Origin: Amia ocellicauda
Lineage: Eukaryota > Chordata > Actinopteri > Amiiformes > Amiidae
DNA: 64,000 bases
Direction: 5' to 3'
Assembly (NCBI RefSeq): GCF_036373705.1
Contig: NC_089863.1
Coordinates: 8,283,357-8,347,356 of the forward strand
In this document: positions 1 to 10,640 of the stretch, in pieces
Numbering within the stretch: position 1 is the first letter of the stretch
Layout of the letters: each line of letters starts with the position of its first letter
Position numbers and translations under genes: made by a program
The notes under the pieces: model-generated
Databases searched by the model: none
The model's input: only the letters and a program-made list of their open reading frames with translations
What the model was told of the DNA's origin: nothing

Positions 1-56
1 AGATCAGAGCAATGATGGCTGCACCCATGGGCGAGCGTGACTCTCCTAAAGAATAA

Positions 57-287
57 GGAAAATGCAAGAAACACTCTGATTATACATGTATCATACATGT
101 CAACAGAGAGGTGAATGAAAGAGTACAGCCTCTCACAGCAGCATGGTTGAGTAAAGAAGTTGAAAGAGCCCTAAAAGGGATAGAATATGATGGAGTTGAC
201 CGGACATTAGCTGAAGCGGAAAGCAAACACAATGTCAATGAAGATCGCCTGGTCATACTTGATTCTAGAGAAACTGGCGCAAATTAA
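57..287 (+). other. Unassigned open stretch, possible partial exon or transposon relic
   Basis: A frame stays open from a stop at 54-56 to a TAA at 285-287 with no in-frame ATG. The translation from about position 99 looks protein-like: charged and hydrophilic, with segments such as LSKEVERALKGIEYDGVD and ending RETGAN. It could be the last exon of a gene beginning left of the window or part of a decayed mobile element. I do not recognise the family and no splice acceptor clearly defines a left edge. Confidence 0.3.
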
Positions 288-772
288 GGTGATTTCATTT
301 AATCAAATAAGATCGGCTTTCATCTGACATGACATCGACACTAAAAGATAACGGGTGCTGAAAACAAAAGTACCACAGGGCAGTAACGTGCACAGCCTTG
401 CGAGGGCAGTGGCTGAAACAAATGAAGGGGCACTTCTGTTCCTGGCACCCCCCCTCTGCATGTCCCTGTCACAGGGGACTGTAACCCTTGGATGTCAGGG
501 ATCCCGTCTTTTCATTGGGCACTTTTCACCACAAGCTTTTTCTCACCAGGGACAATTCATCACCAATTGACATTGTTTACCTATTTGATTTAGATAAAAT
601 ACTGTTTTGGAATTGTAGGACCTTTTTATTGATAACTCTAATGCATCCCTCTGTTGGCTTGTTTTCCCCAGGGTGTTGACTGTAATCATTCTGCACAGAA
701 TATGACCATTTATTCAATGAAGGCTCAGACAGTCCACAGTCAGTGTAAAGGAAACCTGTTTGCATGATCTAA
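288..772. other. No gene seen
   Basis: Short open frames here have no recognisable domains. The stretch ends at the AAT-type tail of the LINE that follows. Confidence 0.5.

Positions 773-836
<64 letters not shown>
773..836. repeat. (ATT)n microsatellite, LINE 3' tail
   Basis: About 20 trinucleotide units immediately abut the conserved LINE 3' motif, so this is a tail repeat and not an independent microsatellite. Confidence 0.9.
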
Positions 837-3660
837 TCTTGGCAGACACCCATATCCAGGGTGACTTACAACATAAGTGCAAAAATACAGTGAAGTACAA
901 GGCATCAATAATAACACATTCAATTTAGCTAAAACAGCAATTCAGAATAATACATTTTACAAATTCCAATTTACAATTTACACAAGTACAGTAAGTGACT
1001 TCCTACATCCTGGATGGTGAAAGCTAAGTGCTGTCAAGATGTAGGGTCACAGACAGGGGCTATGAGATAGGGAGCAAGGAGGAAAACAATCAAGAACACG
1101 AGAAGCATAATAAAACTGTGAAGTGCTATCTAGCAGGGATAGAGGACTAATATTACAAGTACTGTCAGAAAAGATGCGTCTTCAGTAAGCGCCGGAAAGA
1201 GGTCAAGGACTCTGCTGTTTTGACTTCGGTGGGCAGGTCGTTCCACCATTTAGGGGCCAGGGATAAGAAGCAGTGGCTCTGGAGGAAGGAGAGTGGAGAG
1301 GAGGCAGAGTTAGTCTTCTGGCACTGGAGGAGCGCAGTGGTCTGGAGGGGATGTATGGAGAAACGAGTGTCTGAAGGTAGCTTGGTGCAGTGTGGTAGAG
1401 ACAGCGGTAGGTGAGGGTCAAAGTCTTGAACTGAATGCGTGCCGCTATCGGGAGCCAGTGGAGGGAGCGGAGCAGTGGAGTATTGTGTGCGAATCGTGGC
1501 AGAGAGAATACCAGACGAGCCGCAGAGTTTTGGATGAGCTGGAGCGGCAGGTAGTAGATGCAGGCAGGCCGGCCAGGAGGGAGTTGCAGTAGTCCAGACG
1601 GGAGAGGACCAGTTGACTGGACGAGTAGCTGAGTCGAGTAGTCGGTGAGGAAGGGACGGATCCGGCGTATGTTGCTTAGGAAGAATCTACAGGTGCATGT
1701 CAGCGTGGTGATGTGCTGGGTGTAGGAGAACGCAGGATCTAGAGTGACTCCTAGATTTTTAGTGTGGTGGATTCCAAGGGGATCGAGATGAGGAGGTCAG
1801 CAACGGGTGAGGAAGAGTTGGGGAAAAAGAGGAGATCCTATTTGGAGAGGTTGAGCTTGAGGTGGTGCGAGTGCATCCAAGCGGAAATAGCAGACAAGCA
1901 GGAAGAGATGCGAGAGGGGATGAGAGGGTCAGAAGGGGGAAAAGACAGGAAGATCTGAGCATCATCAGCGTAGAAGTGGTAGGAGAAACCATGGGAAGCG
2001 ATGAGGGGGCCCAGGGAGCGAGTGTAGAGAGAGAACAGGAGCGGGCCTAGGACGGAGCCTTGGGGAACGCCTGTGAGGAGAGGTTGGGGGGTGGATGAGG
2101 AGCCTCGCCATGTCACTTGGTAGGACCGGTCACTGAGGTAGGAGGAGAACCAGGTGAGAGCAGTCTCAGAGATCACAAGGTCAGCGAGGCAGGAGATGAG
2201 GATGGAGTGATCGACGGTGTCAAATGCTGCAGAGAGGTCAAGGAGGATGAGGACTGAGGAGAGGGAGGCCGCCCGAGCACAGCTGAGGGAGTCAGTGACA
2301 GCCAGGAGAGCCGTCTCAGTGGAGTGAGCTGTGCGGAAGCCAGATTGCAGAGGATCAAGGAGTGAATGTTGGGACAGAAAGTCCGAGAGCTGATGGTGGA
2401 CCACCCTCTCGAGAGTATTGGAGAGGAAGGGGAGTAGGGAGATAGGGTGGTAGTTCTGAGGAGAGGTGGCATCAAGGGTTGGTTTCTTGAGCAGTGGGAT
2501 GACAGCAGCTTGTTTAAATGCAGAGGGGAAACAGCCAGAGAGGAGTGAGGAGTTGAGGAGGGAGGAGATGAAGGGGAGAAGATCAGGAGCGGTTGCTTGG
2601 AAGAGATGAGAAGGGAGAGGGTCCAGGGCGCATGTTGTGGGTTTGTGACGTTGGATTCGAAGAGAGATTGGAAGTAAGACTTCTTGGCTGAGGTGAGAGA
2701 GGACGAGAATGTGGACAGTAGAGAGCGGTAGAGTTTAAGGGCAGCTGGGAGTTTGGTCCTTTTCCACTTCTGTTCGGCGGCACGTAGACTAGTTCGGGTT
2801 GCGCGGAGAACAGCAGAGATCCAAGGCTGAGGAGGGGAGGGACGGGCAGGACGAGACGCGAGAGGACAGAGAGAGTCAAGGGAGGAGAACAAAGAGGAGG
2901 TAGCACAGTTGACAGATAGATGGGAAAAACAGTCAATGGAAGGTAAGAGAGTGAGGGCAGTGAAGGCAAGGGTGGAGGGGGAGACTACGGCGGAAGGTGA
3001 CAGAGGGAGTGGGTCGGGTGGGGAGGGAGGAGAGGGAAAGGGAGAAGGAAATTAATGGTGGTCCGAGATGTCCATGGGTGTCAAGGAGAGTGTTGAAGGT
3101 GAGCAGCCTCTAGAGAAGATGAGGTCTAGCTGGCGGCCAGCCCTGTGAGTGGGGGGAGATGGGGAGAGAGAGAGAAGTTGAAGGAGAGGAAGAAATCCGG
3201 CACAGTGGGAAGGGTTGGAGAGGTGGATGTTAAAGTCTCCCAGGAGGATGGTAGGTGAGGACAGCGAGGGGAGAGAGGAGAGAAGAAAGTCGAGTTCATC
3301 CAGGAAGGAGGTGTGGACCAGGTGGACGGTATAGAACTAGAAGGAAGAGGTGAGAGGGAGAGGTGATTTCCACTGCATGGAATTCATAGCTGTGGGTTGA
3401 GATAGAGGAGAGAGAGGGGGGGGACAAAGAGAGAGGATAAGGCAGCAGGGGTGGTAGAGTTGTCTGGGGAGATCCATGTCTCGGTGAGAGCGAGGAAATC
3501 CAGAGACTGGTGGGAGGTGAAGGCGGAGATGAAGTCGGCCTTGTTGGAAGCTGAGTGGCAGTTCCACAGGCCTCCAGAGAGTGGAGTAGCAGGGAGGGAG
3601 AAGGAGGGCTGGAGAATATTCCAGTAATACATATTGGGAGGAATACTTACATATGAACCA
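773..3660 (-). mobile_element. L2/Rex1-like LINE, 5'-truncated and frameshifted
   Basis: The element lies on the minus strand. From its 5' side, an APE-type endonuclease remnant is visible near 3550-3000 (LALTETWI). A reverse transcriptase follows, translated from about 2404 to 1838, with [35 protein letters not shown] and the catalytic YADD box (as FYADDAQ). The C-terminal region runs to about 1050. The 3' end carries the motif complementary to a GGCAGAC...CCAGGGTGACTTA tail at 840-870, followed by an (AAT)n microsatellite at 773-836, which is the usual 3' tail of this family. Stops and frameshifts break the ORF, so it is not active. A second copy lies at 30340-31745. Confidence 0.88.
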
Positions 3661-3946
3661 GCATGTAAACGTAATGTGCAGAATACCAGGTGAATATTTG
3701 TTGTGGGCCATCACTCAATGTAAGTTTTGTTGTTGTACTTGATGCATATTAATGTTTAACAAAGGAATGACATATTACACAATTTTGTAATCTTTGGGTA
3801 TATGGTTTAGAAATCAGCAGTTTATTACAAAAAACATTGCACATATTCCAAAAGGGTCAAAAGCTTGAGCTAAGCTATACATTGATATAAGCTATTCTAA
3901 AATGCCTTTAATCTTTAATCACGACCACCGCAGCTTTTTCACTTCG
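3661..3946. other. No gene seen
   Basis: AT-rich sequence with no supported ORF or repeat assignment. Confidence 0.4.
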
Positions 3947-4140
3947 CTTGCCGTGCTGCTTGCCGTGCTGCTTGCCGTGCTGCTTGCCGTGCTGCTTGCC
4001 GTGCTGCTTGCCGTGCTGCTTGCCGTGCTGCTTGCCGTGCTGCTTGCCGTGCTGCTTGCCGTGCTGCTTGCCGTGCTGCTTGCCGTGCTGCTTGCCGTGC
4101 TGCTTGCCGTGCTGCTTGCCGTGCTGCTTGCCGTGCTGCT
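3947..4140. repeat. 12-bp minisatellite, 16 perfect copies
   Basis: The unit CTTGCCGTGCTG is repeated 16 times (3947-4138) without a visible mismatch. It is GC-rich inside AT-rich DNA. Because 12 is a multiple of 3, several frames stay open and give artificial Leu-Ala-Val-Leu, Cys-Cys-Leu-Pro or Arg-Gln-Ala-Ala repeat peptides. I see no reason to call these proteins. Confidence 0.97.
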
Positions 4141-4142
4141 TC

Positions 4143-4520
4143 AGCCCTGCTCCCCCCGCCCCTGCATCTCTCCAAAAAGGAAGAACAAAAGAGAACCCCC
4201 CACTGTTACACAGGCAGGCTTTTTAAAGTCCACTGCCTTTGTTTCAGAGAAGTGGGGAGGAAGGGAAAAGGTCCAAGGATTGGTCGGTCAGGGAACCAAT
4301 ATCCAGTGCGACAGGTGCCCTGCGTTTGGGCTAACCAGCTCGTAGATAAGCAAAAATAACCCATGCAATCAACTAATTAAGGTAATGATAACAGAAACAA
4401 AAGACAGTACAAGTGTTATAATAAACAATAGTGAATCAAAACACATAATAACCAAAGAAAAATAAACATCCCAAAAATAAAACCATGTAAATCAACCAAT
4501 AATAAATTAACCCATTAACA
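4143..4520. other. No gene seen
   Basis: GC-rich flank of the minisatellite grading into AT-rich DNA. No gene or classified repeat recognised. Confidence 0.4.
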
Positions 4521-4524
4521 CCAA

Positions 4525-4940
4525 TAAGCGAGCTCGAGCACCAGCTGCAACACTATCCAGTCTATTTTTAAATGTTCCCAAATTTTCAGCTTCAACCACA
4601 TCGCTGGTTAGTTTATTCCAGATTTTGACTACTCTCTGTGTCTTGAATGCCTTGAAGCCCAATTTCCATTTGTGTCCCCGGGTGCATGTGTCCCTGCTGA
4701 TCTGGAAAAGCTCCTCTGGTTTGATGTGGTCGATGCCCTTAATGATTTTGAAGACTTGGATCAAGTCCCCACGTAGTCTCCTCTGTTCCAGGGTGAAAAG
4801 GTTCAGTTCCTCAGTCTCTCAGTAGGACATTCCCTTCAGACCTGGAATAAGTCTGGTTGCTCTCCTCTGAACTGCCTCTAGAGCAGCGATATCTTTCTTG
4901 AAGTGTAGAGCCCAGAACTGTACACAGTATTCCAGAGTAT
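4525..4940 (-). mobile_element. CR1-like LINE 3' fragment
   Basis: Minus-strand translation gives the C-terminal tail typical of CR1/L2-group ORF2 proteins: LIQVFKIIKGIDHIKPEELF, then [20 protein letters not shown], then [19 protein letters not shown]. Continuing toward 4940 it shows the [12 protein letters not shown]-type segment. The same sequence recurs on the plus strand at 20115-20640, which confirms a dispersed repeat. Only the extreme 3' part remains. Confidence 0.85.
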
Positions 4941-5444
4941 GATGAAGTTTCAGTTGTGCCTTTGAGATATTGCACAAAGTGTACTTTCACATTTTGTTTT
5001 ATATTGTATGTAAAAGATAATTCTCCCTGGGATTTAGGCATTTGATAGAAAGTACTAAGGTGTATAGGACCTTCAAAACATTTTAACTGAAGAGATAGTA
5101 AAGTTATGGGGTCATGAAAAGCGATTAAATATACATTTTTGACCAAACGTACTAAGGTTGATATTGCATTACTGAAATGCTAGCAAGTTTCACATGGAGA
5201 ACTTTTATTTTTAATTTATTTTTAAGTACAAGTATGAGATCAAAAAACCATTGAGAGAAAGTAGTCCCCATGTTCGTGGAACAGAACCATATTTCTAGCC
5301 ACATTCTGAATTACAGCTTATGGCCGGCCTACAGGTAGGCTTATCTAAAACTTAAATATTTCATATTTTAAAACTGTTATCTTACAATGTGTTGATGACT
5401 CAAAACAGTGAACCCAAAGAACATTTCAGAGTCTGGAGAGAAGT

Positions 5445-5570
5445 GTTCAATTCATCCAGTTCATTGTTTAATTAGACCAATTAAGGAGCCAAGATCTGGG
5501 CTGCAATAAAACCCAGCAGACACTGCAGCCCCCCAGGACTTGAGTCTGACATCTTTGCCATAGATAATCA
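5445..5570. repeat. Probable unclassified interspersed repeat
   Basis: The stretch with AATAAAACCCAGCAGACACT and CTGCAGCCCCCCAGGACTTG resembles a short dispersed repeat I associate with fish genomes. I cannot name the family and no second copy is obvious in this window. Confidence 0.3.
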
Positions 5571-5948
5571 TTACAAGCAGATAAAGACCATTAAACTAAT
5601 CCTCACACTCCCAGGAGAGGCTTTGTTTGGGAACAGTATAAAAAACTGTGGTAAACGGTCTCCCTTTCAACACAAAAGACCGTGCATTGTTAATGACCCA
5701 TGAGAAGAAGTTGAATGCAAGGAAGTCAAGAAGCACAGAGCCATTTAAAAAATAGTTTATTCTTCAATTATTTATCATAGCTTAATCAAGTAAACAAAAC
5801 TGAAAAAAGTAAACAAATGTTTAACTGTGGAACGGAGGAATGCAAACATGAAACCAGTTTGGCAGACATGAAACATTATAGCCTGTTTGGCCCCTAACCA
5901 AGAGGCTTTCCTAATCATATCAAAACCAGTTTCCTCAACACAAGAGGC

Positions 5949-5956
5949 TATTTAAA
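5949..5956 (+). promoter_or_regulatory. TATA-like box of the CXCL17-like gene
   Basis: TATTTAAA lies 77 nt upstream of the start codon at 6026, placing a likely transcription start near 5980 and a short 5'UTR of about 45 nt. This fits an inducible secreted-protein gene. It is assigned by position only. Confidence 0.5.
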
Positions 5957-6025
5957 GGGACTGTGAGGACATTTTTCTGAGACAGTTCCTCTGAGCTCAA
6001 GGCATTTTGACCTCCACAAACCACG

Positions 6026-8215
6026 ATGTCTAAGCTGGTGTTTTTGATGCTCCTGGTCATCCTAGCAGTCATCTGCAGTCAGTACACAGGTAAGGAAAGA
6101 TATAAACCATTTAATGCCAGAGTCAGTTGGACTTAGAAGGACTTCATTTGAATCACAGTTATAAGTGTATAGAAATACAATCTTCTCTGTATGTTATTAT
6201 TGATATTTGCATGTCATTTTTCCAAGTAATTTTCTGACCTTTTCTTTAAATGGGGAGGGTGTAATATGCATCTTCTCATTGTGAACTCAGGTTTACACTG
6301 ATATACTGAGTATGAACTCAGTTCTATTCAGTAGTAAAATAATAAAAAGTTATTATTGTTCGATACATATTCTTTCTTGTTGGTCACGTGACATATGTAT
6401 AATACTGGACACTGAGCTGAGGGAATAAAATCACAGGTAGATCAGTAAAGAACCGAAAAGGAATGGTAATGAAATGAATCTATTCTCGAATGCAAGTTTT
6501 TCATTAGGCAACTCCTAATCAGTAAATAAAAAAACACCATTGTAGTTCAGCATTGTGAAGGTCAGTATTGTACTGACCATGGTGAGAGACAATATATTTA
6601 AATACAAAAATAAATGCTGTATACTAGACTTCACCACAGTCAAATCATATGATGCATTACTTTACTATAATAGTATCTACAAAAACATTACCACAGTTCA
6701 TTATTGTACTAGACCAGTCTTTAGTAACCTAAAGAATAGCTAACCAGCTCATACTACTAAAGTATACTACATGGTTCAGTAGCCTAAGAAAATGTCATTT
6801 CCTTTGGATATGACAATAACACTTTGCATGGGAGGTTCCCCACCTGCAGATTCATACACTTGTCCACAGAGAAGGGAAGGAGGTTTTAATCCATGGGTCT
6901 GTGCATCGTGTAATGCATAATTAATCTGCGTGTTCGTTTTCTTTCAAATCAGTCACATAAAACTGCTAACTATTTCCACTACATGAATAATAAAGGCTGG
7001 TTGTCCCTAACAGAGTAAAACTGCTGTATTGAATCATCATTTCTAATTAAAAAAATGTTCAGCTGATGATTTGAAAAACATCTCAAGTATTCGAATGGCC
7101 GTAGTTTCATTTTACTTTTAGTTGAATCCAGTCATCCCATTTAGTATACCTGTACTGTTACCCTGTCCAAGAAAAGTTTAGATTTGTCCTCTGAAGTGCA
7201 CAAAGATCTAATAAGTTAATTTCACTGTGAATCGCCGTGTTTTGGCAGGACAAAATTGGTTTAAAAAGATTTTACGGGTTAACATGGTTTTAATAAAGGT
7301 TACCGTAGAAAACTGCAGGAAATGTAATCAAGAACTGAGAGGATAATATTATGAGAACCACTGATAAATATCATGTGCACAGTGTGAGGGTGTAGTTAAT
7401 GTAGATAAAGAGGTGCATTTCCTTACATGTTTTCTACCCGATTGAATGATTTCCAGAAAAATATATTTATTTTAAATAAAAGTTTTACAATGTATGAGAA
7501 ATGTATTTAATACATTGTACATGTTCTGTGTTTACCATTGACTTAAAGGGGAAAAGCACACTCACCAAAATAAGTGGTTTATATGTACTTCTGTGTCAGG
7601 ACTGTATACATAAAGGAGCTGTGATTTTTCTGTGGCCACAGTACAGCTCTTCTGTGTTTCAAGATGTGAAGGTTCGACACTAACACAAAAACGACTATAG
7701 AGTACAGGATTTGTCTTCCCAGCGGCAGCTCCATTGCATGGTACGGTGACCGATGGCTCCATGTTGACCGGGACACTTTGAGACAGGATGGGATTTTAAA
7801 TGGAAAGACACATTTCAATCAGTCATTGTTTACACCATTGCCAAATTGAGTACCTTTGCACTGTGAAAACAACATCTAGATAAGGCTCATAACACCTTAT
7901 CATTCATTTTTATTTGTTTGCCATTATTAATATGATAAAGTCATTGATTATTTCCTGTAAGAAATTATTACAAATTCTGTGCTCTTTAGATGTCGTCTAT
8001 TCTGCTATCTGGTACATGTTGGAATGACAGAAAAGCTCTCCTTTGGGATATTTACAGTAGCCCTGACTGAGGTGAAAGTCATGAGTAACACATGAGTACA
8101 TATAGACTAGTCACTGTGGTGAGGGAGCTTAGTTATGCTTTAAGCAATCTTCTGTGTGAAAAATACAAATTATAGAACTAGCTTCAACTTAACTTTCACC
8201 AATACTAACTTACCT

Positions 8216-8284
<69 letters not shown>

Positions 8285-9289
8285 CCATCTCCCTCTCCCT
8301 CCTTCCCTCTGCCTATCACTCCCTCTCCCTCCCTCCCTTCCCCTCTCCCTAACCCTCACCCTCTCTCTCTCCTTCTCCCTCTCTTCCTCTCTCTTTCACT
8401 TCCTCTCCCTCACTCTCTCTCCCTCTCTACCCCTCTCCCTCTATCCTCTCTGCCCAGTTGACTCCCACAAGGGGATTGGGAACCGACTGTTCAAGAATGA
8501 GTGCAACTGTAAAGGTGAGGATTCTTGTCCTTTGTTAGTCTGGCCGGTCCAGCAGACACTCTTTTTGTGTCCTGTCCTCTGGATAAGACAGTCTAAAACT
8601 ATGCTGAGCAACTTGTATAATTTGAAATACTGTGCTAAATTGAATCTTGTTATTGTTCTTGTTCTTCTTATGCATCATCATCGTCATTTTCTAACCACCC
8701 AAAATGCTTCTGATATACTTTGATTCTATTCTCAACTCTAGTTTTGCCAAATAACAAGCTGAACTGTCGAAAGGGGTTAATTCCACGCACCCGCGATGAC
8801 AGGTTTCAATTGATGGAGTGCCTCTGCAAGAAGCATCGGCACGGTGAGTGTGGTGGACATTTTCAGGACTAGAGAAAGTGGTTCTGGAGCTCCATCAAAA
8901 GGTCAATAATTAGGTTAATAATGTCCTGCAATGGTTTTACAGACTACCTAAATCCTATAGGCCTATACTTTATTTTAAAAAATGATCGATTATATGCTAT
9001 CACATTATTATCCTGTTAGTTGATGGTGAGGTTTTGAATGAGTGAAAGCCAGTTTTGACCAACAAAATACCCCCATAAAATACTAGTATTAAATCCAACC
9101 CCAATTCCCTTGGTTTGAGTCCGGATGGAAGTTGGTTGTATTGCTTTTCACTACTTTTTGGCTTTTAGTCTTTGATTTGAAGAATCTCTTGTTCTCTGCA
9201 CAGAACTCGACAAGAAGCTGGATATTCCCCTGCAAAACACATGCAAGAAACTGTACAAAGGATTTTCTATTCCCCTTCCCCTGGCCTGA
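6026..9289 (+). CDS. cxcl17: CXCL17-like secreted cysteine-rich basic peptide (4 exons, 102 aa)
   Basis: Coding exons are 6026-6089, 8458-8514, 8742-8843 and 9204-9289. All introns are GT-AG and all are phase 1; total 309 nt. Residues 1-22 form a hydrophobic signal peptide (MSKLVFLMLLVILAVICSQY). The mature part is short and strongly basic, with six cysteines at 37, 39, 49, 67, 69 and 88: a C-N-C pair, one single, a C-L-C pair, one single. It ends GFSIPLPLA. Mammalian CXCL17 has the same plan: signal peptide, two C-X-C pairs separated by a basic loop, a late cysteine and a tail ending in Leu-Pro-Leu. Human CXCL17 also has four exons and lies near CNFN, matching the cornifelin-like genes downstream here. 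In mammals it is a mucosal chemoattractant, and recent work reports GPR25 as its receptor with the C-terminus as the activating part. The cysteine spacing does not fit ordinary CXC or CC chemokines. Another small secreted peptide remains possible. Confidence 0.72.
8218..8453 (+). repeat. (CT)n microsatellite extending into a 235-nt polypyrimidine tract before exon 2
   Basis: A pure (CT)n run at about 8218-8281 continues as an almost uninterrupted C/T-rich tract up to the acceptor (tgcccag) at 8457. It forms an extremely long polypyrimidine tract for exon 2 of the CXCL17-like gene. Confidence 0.9.
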
Positions 9290-10640
9290 GACAAGGACTG
9301 GAGTCAAGTTCATGCCGGCTGGAAAGCCAACACCACCGTGTGCAAGACAATGTCACTTGTATTTTACTATGATTTCTATTTCACTCGCACAGACACTTTT
9401 TTAATATTTTAATATTTTGTTTCAAAGTGGGGACTACGTGTCCTCAGGCAGTTTCCTCTACCAAGACAGATATTGAAATTAGGGTATTTCAACCTTTAAT
9501 TAATTTAAAATCAGGGAAGGTTCATTGTGGTAATGCCATTGAGACTGATAGTTCATCTTCTGATTACATTTAATTACTTCGGATTTACAAAAACAGCAAT
9601 TGACTGAAGAGGAATTCAAATTTGGCATCCTAAGAATTGATCAAACTTGATTTCTCTATGCAGGAGTTTCAAGACATCCCCATTACTACAGTTATAGCTT
9701 CAGTTTAATATGTTCATTTACAATATTCTGGGAAACAGTTTCTTGAAAACATCATATTTATATATATTATATATATAGTTGTATTCCAAAAGCCAAAATA
9801 TTTCTGTCCTGAATGCATTTGTAGACTTTTTCTGAAAATGAATTCAGCAAACTTTGACTTCAGTTTCATACAACTGATTTTGCACCAGTGCTCTGTATTT
9901 TGCCAAAAGGCCATAGCCTATTCTGTACTGTGAAATTCTATCTATTGCATTGTTTTTATGATTTATTATGGTTTAATTACATACATTATCCTGCTGTGAA
10001 TGTATGAGGTATTTTAGGTGATTAACAACTAAGACAAAGTGTACTGCCGTTTCTAGGTGTAAGATCATTCCTGAAAAAACATGATATAATGATTTTTGTA
10101 GTGCGCTGTGAGGGACTGAAGACTGCAGAAGACAAAGGAAGGTACTTATTAAAACACGTTTTATTGTTAGGGCATTAAGTAGATTTATGGTAACGTGCAA
10201 AAATATATTTGTATTTTTCTATAATATGTGTGCTGAATTTATACATTTTCATTAGATTATTCTTTTAATTACAGTAGCTCTCCAACTGCACTCAACACAC
10301 ACACACTATGATGAATAAATTGATTTCAGACACATTTCCAACTCAGATTTCCCTGGCTGTGTTTTGTGCAAAAGCCTTCTCAGATTCCAGACAAAATTGG
10401 TACTCTATACAGGTTTGACATACAGGAAACAAGAATTCACTGAAATAACAATAATGGCGGTCTGATATTTCACAACACTTGGTACTGAGCCTGGGACTGA
10501 AACAAAGGGTGACAAGCCGATCTCAATGAAACCTGGGTGACCTTACCACTGCATTTTACAGCATTATACTAAAAACTAGAGTCTGTTGTTACTGTTTGTT
10601 TATTCTTCAAATAAAATGTTGAAAACCTTAAATTAGTGCT
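9290..10640 (+). other. Probable 3'UTR of the CXCL17-like gene
   Basis: AT-rich DNA after the stop codon. AATAAA hexamers at 10314-10319 and 10610-10615 are candidate polyadenylation signals. Which is used, and whether the 3'UTR is this long, cannot be told from sequence. Confidence 0.4.

Noticed and set aside
714-923. Poly-Asn, poly-Ile, poly-His or poly-Tyr peptides here and at 53851-54170, 55826-56197 and 58427-58726
   Set aside because: All are translations of trinucleotide microsatellites.
1838-2404. 188-aa frame as a possible host gene
   Set aside because: It is the reverse transcriptase of a LINE ([29 protein letters not shown]).
3947-4140. CRISPR-like array
   Set aside because: The repeats are contiguous with no spacers and the DNA is vertebrate nuclear.
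3902-4345. 147-aa open frame rich in Leu-Ala-Val repeats
   Set aside because: It is produced by the 12-bp minisatellite. Several frames are open on both strands and the flanks lack coding character.
8156-8461. 101-aa Ser/Leu/Pro-rich open frame
   Set aside because: Translation of the (CT)n and C/T tract before exon 2 of the CXCL17-like gene.
6026-9289. Classical CXC or CC chemokine
   Set aside because: The second and third cysteine positions and the second C-x-C pair do not fit the usual four-cysteine chemokine spacing; the CXCL17 pattern and tail fit better.
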